This document shows, piece by piece, positions 1 through 7,270 of a stretch of 8,708 bases of DNA. The position numbers and the translations under genes are program-made. Source of the stretch: an uncultured Amylibacter sp. (GTDB taxonomy: Bacteria; Pseudomonadota; Alphaproteobacteria; Rhodobacterales; Rhodobacteraceae); NCBI GenBank assembly GCA_938001995.1, contig CALLAV010000186.1, positions 1 through 8,708 of the forward strand. The letters are read 5' to 3'. A model generated the notes under the pieces. The model saw only the letters and a program-made list of their open reading frames with translations, did not search any database and had not been told where the DNA came from. Positions within the stretch are counted from its first letter, which is position 1, and each line of letters begins with the position of its first letter.

Positions 1-747
1 AGGCGTTACGGTTTCAAACGTGCTTTTGGTTTTGGGATAGAATTTGGCGAGGTCAGCCACGCAAACGGGCGGGACCAGCCCGTCGTCAGACACAGCGATT
101 AGGTTTAGGTCTGCGGTGACGGCATCGAGGTTCGGGTTCGGCATGGTCTTACCCCAATCGGGTCGATGCAAGTTCCAGTTGCAACACCATCTGCGCCATT
201 GGTGAAAGGCACGTTTCGGGATTGGGCTGGGTGTGCCGAGCAGGCGTGACGGGACGGACCCTGTGAGGGCGATGCCAAGGGGCCCCATGATGTACCAGAA
301 CACGAAGGCTGTGACGTTGTGGGGGAATGGCGCACGCCGCCAATAAGCCGGACCAGAGCATATGGCAGAGAACCTTGCGATACGATGTGCATGTTCGTGG
401 AATGCGGTGGTGAGGCCGCCGAGCGAATGGCCAATGACGCGGATTTCTGTGTCTGGGAACAGGTCGATGAGTGTACTGAGCGCAGCATTCTGATCAAGGA
501 TGCCCCAGTCGGACATGCTGATTTTCGACATCTTTACGTCTGCATCTTCGCGGTAATCGTAGGTGAGGATCGCAAAGCCCTGGTCGGCAACCCACGCGGC
601 GAATTTCGAATAGTAACTGGCGGGGACACCTGTGGCGCAATGCAGAACATAGGCGGCTTTGGGTGGTTCAGTGGGCGTGAACAGCCGTGCGGGTAGGGTG
701 TAATCACCCGATTGAACGGAGAGGTCTTTGGCCTGTGTCATGCCCAT
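1..747 (-). CDS. Alpha/beta hydrolase, COG4757-like, 3'-truncated by the window edge
   Basis: This is an open frame of 249 codons that runs off the left edge, so the C-terminus, including the expected catalytic His, is not visible. Residues 30-49 (LHCATGVPASYYSKF region) and the following AWVADQGFAILTYDYR segment look like the oxyanion-hole and beta-strand part of the COG4757 predicted alpha/beta hydrolases. The nucleophile elbow GHSLGG lies at residues 106-111 with Ser108. The segment SDDGLVPP at 220-227 probably supplies the acid residue (Asp221 or Asp222). No signal peptide is visible, so a cytoplasmic enzyme is likely; the substrate is unknown. The start is ATG at 747, or ATG at 741 two codons later. 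Neither has a clear Shine-Dalgarno sequence. The gene begins 42 bases after the oxidoreductase stop and lies in the same frame, which suggests translation as the second gene of one transcript. The fold assignment is firm; the exact function is not. Confidence 0.85.
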   Translation of the reverse strand, partial: MGMTQAKDLSVQSGDYTLPARLFTPTEPPKAAYVLHCATGVPASYYSKFAAWVADQGFAILTYDYREDADVKMSKISMSDWGILDQNAALSTLIDLFPDTEIRVIGHSLGGLTTAFHEHAHRIARFSAICSGPAYWRRAPFPHNVTAFVFWYIMGPLGIALTGSVPSRLLGTPSPIPKRAFHQWRRWCCNWNLHRPDWGKTMPNPNLDAVTADLNLIAVSDDGLVPPVCVADLAKFYPKTKSTFETVTP

Positions 748-789
748 AGGGTTGCGACAGGTGACGCGAAGGTCAAGGTTGGCGTAGCG

Positions 790-1842
790 TCAGGCCGTGA
801 AACGATCCGGGTGGAATGTGTTCAAAAGCGCGTCGCGATGGCCTGCTGTGATCTCTGCCGTTGCCAGCTCAGCGATGCCTGCAGCTAGGGTCGCGCCAGA
901 GTGCATAACAGTGATGTAAAGGCCGCGCTTCGGGCTGCCGACGATGGGCATACCGTCCTTGGGTGTTGGGCGAATGCCAAGGGTGTAGTGACTGAATTCA
1001 AGTGAGTTGGTCTTGAGAGCGCTTTGCAGTCGAGTAAAGAGTTCTTTGGATCCACTTTCTGGGTCATCATTGATGGACCCTCCACCGAAATCCCCGCCCG
1101 CGGTGATGGTGCCGTCAGGCCGTTGCTGCATGTGCAGCCCGTCCGTCAGGATGGTGTGAGAGATCAGTGGTTTGGTTGGTTTTGTGTGGATAAGCAGACC
1201 CGCTGGCGAATCGAGTGGAACAGCAACGTCGATTGTTTCTGCAAGTGCTGCTGTTTGCGTGCCTGCGGCGAGGATTGTGATGTCTGCATAAAGTGGACCG
1301 TTGGGTGTTTGTGCGCCGATGATTGCGCCGTTCTTGGTTATGAGAGAGGTGGCACTTGTTTTGATGTGTGTCGTGCTTTCAGCCGCGTCGCGTAGGACCC
1401 TTGCAGCAACATCTGGGAGGATCTGTGCTTCAATCCCGCAGAAAAGTGCGCGTTCTGGTGCGTCTTTCAGATTTGGCTCCAAAGCAGCGATTTGATCGGG
1501 TGTGACCCATTCAAATGGATAACCCCAAGGGGTGTGTTCGTCGAAAAGTGTTTGCAGTGGGATGCCGTAGAAATCTGCGTAGAGAGTGCCGTTCTGGGTG
1601 AAGGGTAGGTCTGGCAAGTCTGGCAGCAGTCGTGTCCACGCATCCATCGCGTAGCGGCGCAGGTGGTAATAGGGTTTGGGGTTTTCGTAGCTGGCGTTAA
1701 CCCAGCCGAAGGATGCGCCGCTGGCCGTGCCGCCGTCGCTGGATGGGTCGAGCAGTGTGACGGTACAACCAGATTGGCCGAGGCGATAGGCAAGCGCGCT
1801 ACCGATGATACCTGCGCCGATGATGAGGATGTTTTGGGTCAT
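790..1842 (-). CDS. FAD-dependent oxidoreductase of the DAO (D-amino acid/glycine oxidase) family
   Basis: The predicted cytoplasmic flavoenzyme has 350 residues, usual for the DAO fold. From the ATG at 1842 the protein opens MTQNILIIGAGIIGSALAYRL, a classic Rossmann FAD site (GxGxxG at residues 9-14), with Asp32 ending the second strand to bind the ribose. The segment RPTPKDGMPIVGSPKRGLYI near the C-terminus, followed by a small-residue helix (HSGATLAAGIAELATAEI), is the typical DAO-family FAD-closing region. Such enzymes oxidise secondary or primary amines of amino acids such as glycine, sarcosine, proline or D-amino acids; the substrate cannot be read from sequence. A longer frame reaches a TTG at 1890, and another ATG lies at 1848. 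The 14-16 extra residues are not family-like, and the TTG lies inside a likely promoter, so the 1842 or 1848 start is preferred. The alpha/beta hydrolase follows 42 bases downstream and may be co-transcribed. Confidence 0.85.
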   Translation of the reverse strand: MTQNILIIGAGIIGSALAYRLGQSGCTVTLLDPSSDGGTASGASFGWVNASYENPKPYYHLRRYAMDAWTRLLPDLPDLPFTQNGTLYADFYGIPLQTLFDEHTPWGYPFEWVTPDQIAALEPNLKDAPERALFCGIEAQILPDVAARVLRDAAESTTHIKTSATSLITKNGAIIGAQTPNGPLYADITILAAGTQTAALAETIDVAVPLDSPAGLLIHTKPTKPLISHTILTDGLHMQQRPDGTITAGGDFGGGSINDDPESGSKELFTRLQSALKTNSLEFSHYTLGIRPTPKDGMPIVGSPKRGLYITVMHSGATLAAGIAELATAEITAGHRDALLNTFHPDRFTA

Positions 1843-1880
1843 TTGCATGTGCTGACACGGGGGTGGCTGGCTTGCAAATG

Positions 1881-1892
1881 AATTGTACAATT
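1881..1892 (-). promoter_or_regulatory. Perfect 12-bp palindrome overlapping a candidate -10 box of the oxidoreductase gene
   Basis: AATTGTACAATT is a perfect palindrome 38 bases upstream of the ATG at 1842. On the minus strand it contains TACAAT (1887 down to 1882), five of six matches to the sigma-70 -10 consensus; the matching -35 region (TCCAAA at 17 bases) is poor. A symmetric site over a -10 box is what a repressor operator looks like. TTGTACAA-type cores are used by several GntR-type regulators, but no regulator gene for it is visible here. The role is inferred. Confidence 0.4.
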
Positions 1893-1956
1893 GACCCGTC
1901 GGATTTTGGATATTTGGATCAAGAAAAAGGCGGGCGTTCGGGAAGGACTCGCGACG

Positions 1957-2607
1957 TTAGACGATGCCTGCAACGATGGCCCGCAAGGTTGCGATGCCGT
2001 GTCCTTTGGCCGAAGAGGTTTGCACGATCTCTGGGTAGGCGGCAGGAAATTTGCGGATGGCTTCGATTGTGCGTTCCGTGACTTTGCCAAGGTCGGTAGA
2101 TTTCAGCTTGTCACATTTCGTCATGACCACTTGGAATGTCACAGCGGATTTTGACAGCATTTCCATGATCTCAGTGTCGACCTTTTTCGGCCCATGACGC
2201 GCGTCGATGAGTAGGAAAACACGGCGCAGAGAAGGGCGACCCGACAGGTACGATTTGAGCAGGCGTTGCCATTTTTCAACGATCGGCAGTGGTGCGTTGG
2301 CAAACCCGTAGCCTGGCACATCGACGAGGTAGTGCTCGTCGCCCATGGTGAAAAAGTTGATTTCCTGTGTGCGTCCCGGGGTGTTTGATGTCCGCGCAAG
2401 CGCCTTGCGTCCCGTAAGCGCGTTGATCAGGCTCGATTTGCCGACATTAGAGCGGCCTGCGAAACAGACTTCGATGCGGTCTGCGTCAGGCAGGCCTGAC
2501 ATGGCGACAACGCCTTTCAGAAAATCGGTTTCGCCCGCAAACAGGAGGCGGCCCTTTTCAGCGGTTTGCGCATCTGGTTCTTCGACTACGGTGAATTGCA
2601 TTTCCAT
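1957..2607 (-). CDS. yihA: Ribosome biogenesis GTP-binding protein YihA/YsxC (EngB)
   Basis: This TRAFAC-class small GTPase is needed for assembly of the large ribosomal subunit in bacteria. All G motifs are present in the 216-residue protein, which has normal family length. G1 is GRSNVGKS at 51-58; the switch I region is SNTPGRTQEINF at 74-85; G3 is DVPG at 96-99 in the diagnostic VDVPGYGFA context; G4 is TKCD at 163-166; and G5 is SSAKG at 198-202. The ATG at 2607 directly follows the MOSC stop codon (TAA then ATG), so translation is probably coupled. A GGAA about 12 bases upstream is a weak binding site, and an in-frame ATG two codons later is too close to its own GGAA to be preferred. In many relatives argB follows this gene. 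Here an amine-oxidase-type gene follows after about 114 bases. Confidence 0.97.
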   Translation of the reverse strand: MEMQFTVVEEPDAQTAEKGRLLFAGETDFLKGVVAMSGLPDADRIEVCFAGRSNVGKSSLINALTGRKALARTSNTPGRTQEINFFTMGDEHYLVDVPGYGFANAPLPIVEKWQRLLKSYLSGRPSLRRVFLLIDARHGPKKVDTEIMEMLSKSAVTFQVVMTKCDKLKSTDLGKVTERTIEAIRKFPAAYPEIVQTSSAKGHGIATLRAIVAGIV

Positions 2608-3363
2608 TTAAAGCAGTTCCAATCTGTCGCCTGTTTTGATGTCGCCCGTTTCAACGACCTCGGCGTAGACGCCGAAATCTTTGTGGCCGTAAGCCTCGGA
2701 CAGGAATTTCAACGTGTCCACATCGCGTTTGCCTGTTTCTGGGTTTGCGGTTGTGGCAGGGCAGCGGGTGATGGGTTCGACGATCTTAAAAAGCGCGCCG
2801 CCGATTCGGGCGTGGCGGCCGATCCAGTTAAATTCATCCCACGGGGCCGCGCCTGTGACCCAGATGTTGCCGCGCCAGCGCAAAGGGGACAATTCGGTGC
2901 CAGCGGTGGCGGACAGATCCGCGAGTGAGGCGTGAGAGTTGATCGATATGGACGGAAATGGTGTGTCGGTCATACCGCGATCTGGAGCGCGGACGATGCG
3001 GTTTGATGCTGCGCGGTCGGCGGGCATGATCGGCTTCGTCCATGCGACCAGCTTTGCGCCATCTTCTGACAGATCGGGGTTGATCGTGAGTGGATCAAGG
3101 GCTGGGTGCGTGAAGGTCAGTGTGTGATTTGCTTCATCCACTTTGACAGCAATGGCCATAAGCTCTGGCGCTTTGGCCCCGCGTGAAAAGTTTACGCAAT
3201 GCGCCCATGCGGGGTTTGCATCGTCAAATTTCGCCATCTCATGCGCAACGGCCCAGACACGGTCCCATGGCATGGTTTTTCCTGCTTCTAGAGTGACGCT
3301 CGAAAGCGCCTCGCGCCCGTGGGATTTAACGGGGTGGCGGAAAATGTCAGAGACGGAGATCAT
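2608..3363 (-). CDS. MOSC domain-containing protein
   Basis: The 251-residue protein has an N-terminal beta-barrel-like segment (ISVSDIFRHPVKSHGREAL, resembling MOSC_N) and a C-terminal MOSC domain. The conserved cysteine is Cys201 in the segment PITRCPATTANPETGKRD. MOSC domains occur at the C-terminus of molybdenum cofactor sulfurases and in YcbX/YiiM-like proteins that reduce N-hydroxylated compounds with a molybdenum cofactor. Whether this protein binds the cofactor, and what it acts on, is unknown. No signal peptide or membrane segment is seen, so it is probably cytoplasmic. The ATG at 3363 has an AAAGG about 8 bases upstream. The gene lies between yidC (82 bases upstream) and yihA (no gap). 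That yidC-MOSC-yihA order is familiar in Rhodobacteraceae, which supports operon membership but does not reveal function. The 82-base gap to yidC holds only a short inverted repeat (3421-3432) without a T-run. Confidence 0.9.
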   Translation of the reverse strand: MISVSDIFRHPVKSHGREALSSVTLEAGKTMPWDRVWAVAHEMAKFDDANPAWAHCVNFSRGAKAPELMAIAVKVDEANHTLTFTHPALDPLTINPDLSEDGAKLVAWTKPIMPADRAASNRIVRAPDRGMTDTPFPSISINSHASLADLSATAGTELSPLRWRGNIWVTGAAPWDEFNWIGRHARIGGALFKIVEPITRCPATTANPETGKRDVDTLKFLSEAYGHKDFGVYAEVVETGDIKTGDRLELL

Positions 3364-3445
3364 GGTGTTGCCTTTGATGCAATCAGCTTCGGTGCTTTAA
3401 CCATGACCCCCTTGGGTAGGAACGCAAGCGTTAAAGCGACACGTT

Positions 3446-5311
3446 TTATGACGCTTTGTTACGCTTGAACCCAGATTTGATGTTGCCAAAGATGTCTGGC
3501 TTCACGCCCTGCGAGCGCATGATCGTGTACTGCTGGATGAACGTGATTGTGTTGTTCGCAACCCAGTATACCACAAGGCCAGAGGCAAATGTGCCAAGCA
3601 TGAACATGAACACCCACGGCATCCACGCAAAGATTTGCGCTTGGGTTTTGTCCGTTGGGGCGGGGTTCAGTTTTTGCTGCATCCACATGGTGATACCCAT
3701 CAAGATTGGGAACACGCCGATGGAGAAGATGGCAAAGAACGACTCTGGTCCTGGTGTCGACCATGGCAACAGCCCAAACAGGTTTAGGAAAGATGTCGGG
3801 TCAGGGGCGGACAAGTCAGTCAGCCACCAGATGAACGGTGCGTGGCGCAGTTCGATCGTTACAAAGATAACCTTGTAAAGCGAGAAGAAGATCGGGATTT
3901 GCAAGAGGATAGGCAAACAACCCGCGGCTGGGTTCACCTTTTTCTCTTTGTAGAGCTTCATCATGCCTTGCTGCATGGCTTGGCGATCTTCGCCGTGCTT
4001 TTCCTTTAGCTTTTCCATTTCTGGCTGGAGTTCCTTCATCCGCGCCATAGAGACATAGGATTTATAGGCCAGCGGGAAGAGAATTGCTTTGATGATCAGG
4101 GTGAGGCCGATGATGGACCAGCCCATGTTGCCGATTGCTTTGTTCAATTCGTGGAGAATGAAGAAGATCGGTTTGGTCAGGAAACCAAACCAACCCCAGT
4201 CGATGGAGTCTACAAATTCGTGGACACCGTCCTGCTCAGACCACCACATTTGATAATTGAGAGATGCCCAAAACCCTTTGATCTCACGCCCTGCTTCGTA
4301 ATTGCGGATTGCTTCCCATTCTTTCGCACCCGCAAAGAGGGAGGATTTGGCCTCGCCTGTTGTGCCAGCGGCGATGGTCATTGTCGGCAGGCGCATATCT
4401 GTTTGATAGGTGTCAGTATTGCCGGTGTATTTCGAAACTGATGTAAACCCAGTGCCCGGTGTGGGGATCAGGGCGGTCATCCAGTATTTGTCAGTGAAGC
4501 CGATCCAGCCGTTGTTTTCGACTTTGATCTTATCGACGTTGCCGCCTTCGGATGCGTCTGCCGTTTGATCGGGCATATCATCGTAGTCGATTTCTTGGAT
4601 TTCGCCGTCTGACGCGCGCACCACGCCTTCGTGCAGGATGTAAAAGCCGATGGTTTCAGGCTCGCCCACGCGGGCCACAATGCCGTAGGGTTGCAAGCGG
4701 ATATCATCGCCTGTGGTGTTTTCAACGGATTGCGTGATGGAGAACAGATAGTCTTTGTCGATGGAAATCACACGACGGAAGATCAGGCCTTTGCCGTTGT
4801 CCCAACGCAGAGTGACAGGGGCGCCCACGGACAAGGTGCTGCCTGATTCAAGCTGCCACGGTGTTGTGGCGGATGGCATGAATTCAAAGTCAGCGGCGTT
4901 GGTTGGCGCCCAGCCGTATGTGGCGTAATAGGCTTTTGGACCACCTGCAGGGGACAGCAGCGTTTCTTTGGTGGATGGATCGTTCAGTTCCACGTTGTAA
5001 TCAAGCAGACGCAGGTCGTCGATGCGACCACCGAGCAGGGACAAAGAGCCCTCAACGCGGTCCGTTTTAATCTCAATTCGTTCGGTTTTGCCAAGCGCTG
5101 CTTCGCGCGTGTCAGCGGGTGTTCCATCCAGTGAAGGTGCTGCGGCAGTTCCTTCAGCGGATGGGGCCGTCGGCACACCTTCCGCGGTTTGCGATGTGGT
5201 GTCTGTCGCCTGCTGCACAGGCTCTTCTGGTGGAAAGAAGTAGAACCAAGCCAAGATCACCAGCATGCTGAGACCTGTTGCGAGGATAAGATTCTTGTTC
5301 TGCTCGTCCAT
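3446..5311 (-). CDS. yidC: Membrane protein insertase YidC (Oxa1/Alb3 family)
   Basis: YidC inserts and folds inner-membrane proteins, alone or with the Sec translocon. The 621-residue protein has the full Gram-negative layout. TM1 is at about residues 8-27, ending in FFPPEE. An Ala/Thr/Pro-rich linker at 31-70 contains imperfect repeats of an AEGT/APS type. The large periplasmic beta-domain spans about 75-355, and the conserved five-helix insertase core starts near 372. The cytoplasmic C1 loop (SMARMKELQPEMEKLKEKHG onward) is followed by KVNPAAGCLPILLQIPIFFSLY at 458-479, a family signature. Lys408, in LTLIIKAILFPL, occupies the place of the E. coli groove arginine (Arg366), so the hydrophilic groove keeps a positive charge. 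The start is the ATG at 5311, giving the typical MDEQNKNLILAT terminus. A longer frame to a TTG at 5353 adds 14 atypical residues. rnpA and rpmH, common partners of yidC, are absent here; oxyR lies upstream. Confidence 0.97.
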   Translation of the reverse strand: MDEQNKNLILATGLSMLVILAWFYFFPPEEPVQQATDTTSQTAEGVPTAPSAEGTAAAPSLDGTPADTREAALGKTERIEIKTDRVEGSLSLLGGRIDDLRLLDYNVELNDPSTKETLLSPAGGPKAYYATYGWAPTNAADFEFMPSATTPWQLESGSTLSVGAPVTLRWDNGKGLIFRRVISIDKDYLFSITQSVENTTGDDIRLQPYGIVARVGEPETIGFYILHEGVVRASDGEIQEIDYDDMPDQTADASEGGNVDKIKVENNGWIGFTDKYWMTALIPTPGTGFTSVSKYTGNTDTYQTDMRLPTMTIAAGTTGEAKSSLFAGAKEWEAIRNYEAGREIKGFWASLNYQMWWSEQDGVHEFVDSIDWGWFGFLTKPIFFILHELNKAIGNMGWSIIGLTLIIKAILFPLAYKSYVSMARMKELQPEMEKLKEKHGEDRQAMQQGMMKLYKEKKVNPAAGCLPILLQIPIFFSLYKVIFVTIELRHAPFIWWLTDLSAPDPTSFLNLFGLLPWSTPGPESFFAIFSIGVFPILMGITMWMQQKLNPAPTDKTQAQIFAWMPWVFMFMLGTFASGLVVYWVANNTITFIQQYTIMRSQGVKPDIFGNIKSGFKRNKAS

Positions 5312-5314
5312 AAT

Positions 5315-5320
5315 CCACCT
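5315..5320 (-). promoter_or_regulatory. Ribosome binding site deciding the yidC start
   Basis: On the minus strand AGGTGG, five of six matches to AGGAGG, lies three bases before the ATG at 5311. The spacing is short, but the match is good and agrees with the family-typical N-terminus. It favours this ATG over the TTG at 5353. Confidence 0.6.
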
Positions 5321-5349
5321 AAAACGCATTGGGAATTCCGTGGGGCGGT

Positions 5350-5376
5350 TCAATAGAAATGGGGGCCAAAGGTCAA
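5350..5376 (-). promoter_or_regulatory. Weak candidate yidC promoter
   Basis: On the minus strand TTGACC (5376-5371) resembles a -35 box, and TATTGA (5355-5350) is the closest -10-like hexamer. The spacer is 15 bases, shorter than ideal. The 98-base gap between oxyR and yidC shows no strong terminator, so yidC may also be reached by read-through from oxyR. Confidence 0.25.
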
Positions 5377-5409
5377 GGGTTAAAGGCCGAAGTGCTACGA
5401 AAGGATGCG

Positions 5410-6348
5410 TTAACCGCGCGCAGCCAGTTTGTTGCGTGTTTCGGTGGTTTTCTGCTTGCCTTCATCCTTTAACACCTGTTCCAGTTTTGCTGTGTCGAGA
5501 GATGCGCTGTTTTGCGATTTCATAACAAGGGAAATGGTGCGGTCTGGACACGGGTCCGCAAGGCGCAGAATAGCCAGTTCCGCCCGCCCCTCTGTGTCTG
5601 TAAAGGCGATTTCTGGCAGCAACGTCGTACCGTATCCGCCTGCGACGAGACCCGCGAGCGTGTGCAAGCTGGACGCGCCGATTTGGTTAAGTGTTTCTTG
5701 TGTGGCGTATTGGCAAAAGCTCTTGGTTTGATCGCGCAGGCAATGGCCTTCGGCCAGCAACAGGAGTTTCAACGGGGCGATGTCTTCGAGCACGATCTTC
5801 CCGTCCTTAAGGCCTAAAGATTCGGCTTGGCTGGCCTGCGCTGCAAGAAGGAAACGGTCCTGGAACAAAGGCCTTTGGACAATGTCGGGGCTGGTCACGT
5901 CAGTTGCGACAATAGCAGCATCAAGCTGGCCTGACGCGATTTCACCGAGCAAAACATCAGTGGTCGCTTCGCGGATTTGCAAGTCTAAGTCGGGCAAGCT
6001 GGATTGGATCAAACGAATCGCGACGGGTAAAAGATAAGGGGCAACGGTAGGGATGACGCCAAGGGTAAAAGGGCCTTCGACACCTCGGTTTAGGTGGGCG
6101 CTGTCTTCTAACGCTTGCACGTCTGCCAGGATGCGGTTGGCAGATGCAAGGATTTGGTGCCCATAAGGTGTCGGACAAAAGGGGCGTACATCGCGATTAA
6201 TTATGGGTTTGCCGAGCAAGGCCTCGAGTTCTTGGATCTTAACCGAAAGCGCGGGTTGCGAAACATTCGATGCCGCAGCCGCATGGCCAAAATGACCGTG
6301 TTGGCACAACGCTTGAAAGTATTGCAATTGACGGAGGGAAATTTTCAT
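5410..6348 (-). CDS. oxyR: LysR-family hydrogen peroxide-sensing regulator OxyR
   Basis: The 312-residue LysR-type regulator has a helix-turn-helix at about residues 1-60 (KISLRQLQYFQALCQHGHFGHAAAASNVSQPALS is the recognisable start) and a periplasmic-binding-like sensor domain after about residue 90. The OxyR signature EGHCLRDQTKSFC places Cys203 and Cys212 nine residues apart, the same spacing as E. coli Cys199 and Cys208, which form the peroxide-induced disulfide. This residue pair separates OxyR from other LysR proteins. It would activate peroxide-defence genes in the cytoplasm. No katG, ahpC or other classic target is adjacent, which is unusual for alphaproteobacterial oxyR genes that sit beside catalase. 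The gene starts 47 bases after ttcA and could be co-transcribed with it. The ATG at 6348 lacks a clear Shine-Dalgarno sequence, and a candidate OxyR site overlaps it. The C-terminal tail (KQKTTETRNKLAARG) extends a little beyond the sensor core. Confidence 0.92.
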   Translation of the reverse strand: MKISLRQLQYFQALCQHGHFGHAAAASNVSQPALSVKIQELEALLGKPIINRDVRPFCPTPYGHQILASANRILADVQALEDSAHLNRGVEGPFTLGVIPTVAPYLLPVAIRLIQSSLPDLDLQIREATTDVLLGEIASGQLDAAIVATDVTSPDIVQRPLFQDRFLLAAQASQAESLGLKDGKIVLEDIAPLKLLLLAEGHCLRDQTKSFCQYATQETLNQIGASSLHTLAGLVAGGYGTTLLPEIAFTDTEGRAELAILRLADPCPDRTISLVMKSQNSASLDTAKLEQVLKDEGKQKTTETRNKLAARG

Positions 6349-6361
6349 AAGGTTAACTTAT
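6347..6361 (-). promoter_or_regulatory. Candidate OxyR autoregulatory half-site on the oxyR start codon
   Basis: ATAAGTTAACCTTAT has perfect 5-bp inverted arms (ATAAG/CTTAT). It fits the 4-7-4 spacing of the OxyR motif ATAG-N7-CTAT, with the inner G and C replaced by A and T. Its last two bases are the first two of the oxyR ATG. A second site one repeat (22 bases) upstream, needed for a full tetramer site, matches poorly. It fits autorepression, which is known for OxyR and LysR regulators, but this is inference. Confidence 0.4.
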
Positions 6362-6395
6362 CAAAACGCATCGCGTCTGTAAATTTCCCTAATCG

Positions 6396-7250
6396 CTAGT
6401 CGTCTTTCAGGTTCGGCACCTTATCTGGGCTGCGGGCCAAGCCAGCGAAGTCAAACAACCCACTGTCGAGCAGATGCGTTGGACGCGCATTCATCAAAGA
6501 CCGGAACATGACCTGACGACGGCCTGGGCTGTTTTTTTCCCACCCATCAAGGATTTGCTTAACCTGTTGGCGCTGCAAACCGTCTTGGGACCCGCACAAA
6601 TCACAGGGAATGATGGGGTAGTTCAGCGCGCGCGAGAATTTCTCACAATCCGCTTCAGCCACAAAGGCCAGCGGGCGATAGACGAACAAATCACCCTCTT
6701 CATTCACCAGCTTGGGTGGCATCGTTGCCAACCGCCCCCCGTGGAACAGGTTCATCATGAAGGTTTCCAAGATGTCATCACGGTGATGACCAAGCACAAC
6801 CGCCGAACAGCCTTCTTCGCGTGCGACGCGGTACAGATTGCCACGACGCAAGCGCGAACACATGGCGCAGTAAGTGCGGCCTGCGGGAACTTTTTCTTTC
6901 ACGATGGAATAGGTGTCTTGGTATTCGATGCGGTTTGGAACACCCATCTTTTCAAGAAATTCGGGCAGGACCGTCGCTGGAAAATTAGGCTGGCCTTGGT
7001 CGAGGTTACAGGCAAGGATCTCCACAGGCAGCATACCACGCCATTGTAGTTCGGTCAGTGCAGCGAGCAGGGTGTAACTGTCTTTACCACCAGACAAACA
7101 CACGAGCCATTTCGCACCGCGTTCGATCATACCATATTGTTCCACGGCTTCGCGGGTCTGGCGAATGATCCGTTTGCGCAGCTTCTTGAACTCGGTCGTG
7201 GAAGGCGCGTCGTGGAACAGCGGGTGAATATCGTTGGGTGTATCGAGCAT
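6396..7250 (-). CDS. ttcA: tRNA 2-thiocytidine(32) synthetase TtcA
   Basis: TtcA thiolates cytidine 32 of certain tRNAs using ATP and an iron-sulfur cluster. The 284-residue protein carries the PP-loop ATP-binding motif SGGKDS at 53-58. It has the cluster-ligand pair CAMC (Cys128 and Cys131) followed by the family signature [13 protein letters not shown] third cysteine, Cys216, lies in PCDLCGSQ and corresponds to the third ligand of E. coli TtcA. The segment [20 protein letters not shown] (153-172) is also typical. The protein is soluble and cytoplasmic. The ATG at 7250 is supported by the normal family N-terminal length, though no good Shine-Dalgarno precedes it. It is the first gene of the leftward group and is divergent from the lipoprotein side. 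oxyR follows after 47 bases. An oxygen-sensitive cluster enzyme next to a peroxide sensor is suggestive, but nothing here proves a link. Confidence 0.96.
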   Translation of the reverse strand: MLDTPNDIHPLFHDAPSTTEFKKLRKRIIRQTREAVEQYGMIERGAKWLVCLSGGKDSYTLLAALTELQWRGMLPVEILACNLDQGQPNFPATVLPEFLEKMGVPNRIEYQDTYSIVKEKVPAGRTYCAMCSRLRRGNLYRVAREEGCSAVVLGHHRDDILETFMMNLFHGGRLATMPPKLVNEEGDLFVYRPLAFVAEADCEKFSRALNYPIIPCDLCGSQDGLQRQQVKQILDGWEKNSPGRRQVMFRSLMNARPTHLLDSGLFDFAGLARSPDKVPNLKDD

Positions 7251-7270
7251 AGGGCGGGGATAACGAATGC

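Noticed and set aside
105..696. Open frames on both strands (minus 105-497 and 149-361, plus 319-696) near the left edge
   Set aside because: All overlap the uninterrupted alpha/beta hydrolase frame with its GHSLGG motif, which continues to base 1. They are shadow frames.
1843..1890. TTG-initiated extension of the FAD oxidoreductase
   Set aside because: The FAD-binding strand normally begins within a few residues of the N-terminus. The TTG lies within the palindrome and -10 region, so the extra residues are unlikely to be translated.
3421..3432. Inverted repeat AACGC-AA-GCGTT in the yidC-MOSC gap as a terminator
   Set aside because: The stem is only five pairs with a 2-base loop, too tight to form, and there is no T-run after it on the minus strand.
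5312..5353. TTG-initiated 14-residue N-terminal extension of YidC
   Set aside because: The ATG at 5311 gives the family-typical MDEQNKNLILAT start and has an AGGTGG directly upstream. The extension overlaps the probable promoter region.
6474..7049. 191-codon open frame on the plus strand, antisense to ttcA
   Set aside because: It lies wholly inside ttcA, which has all family motifs. The antisense product resembles no family, and no ribosome binding site or promoter supports it.
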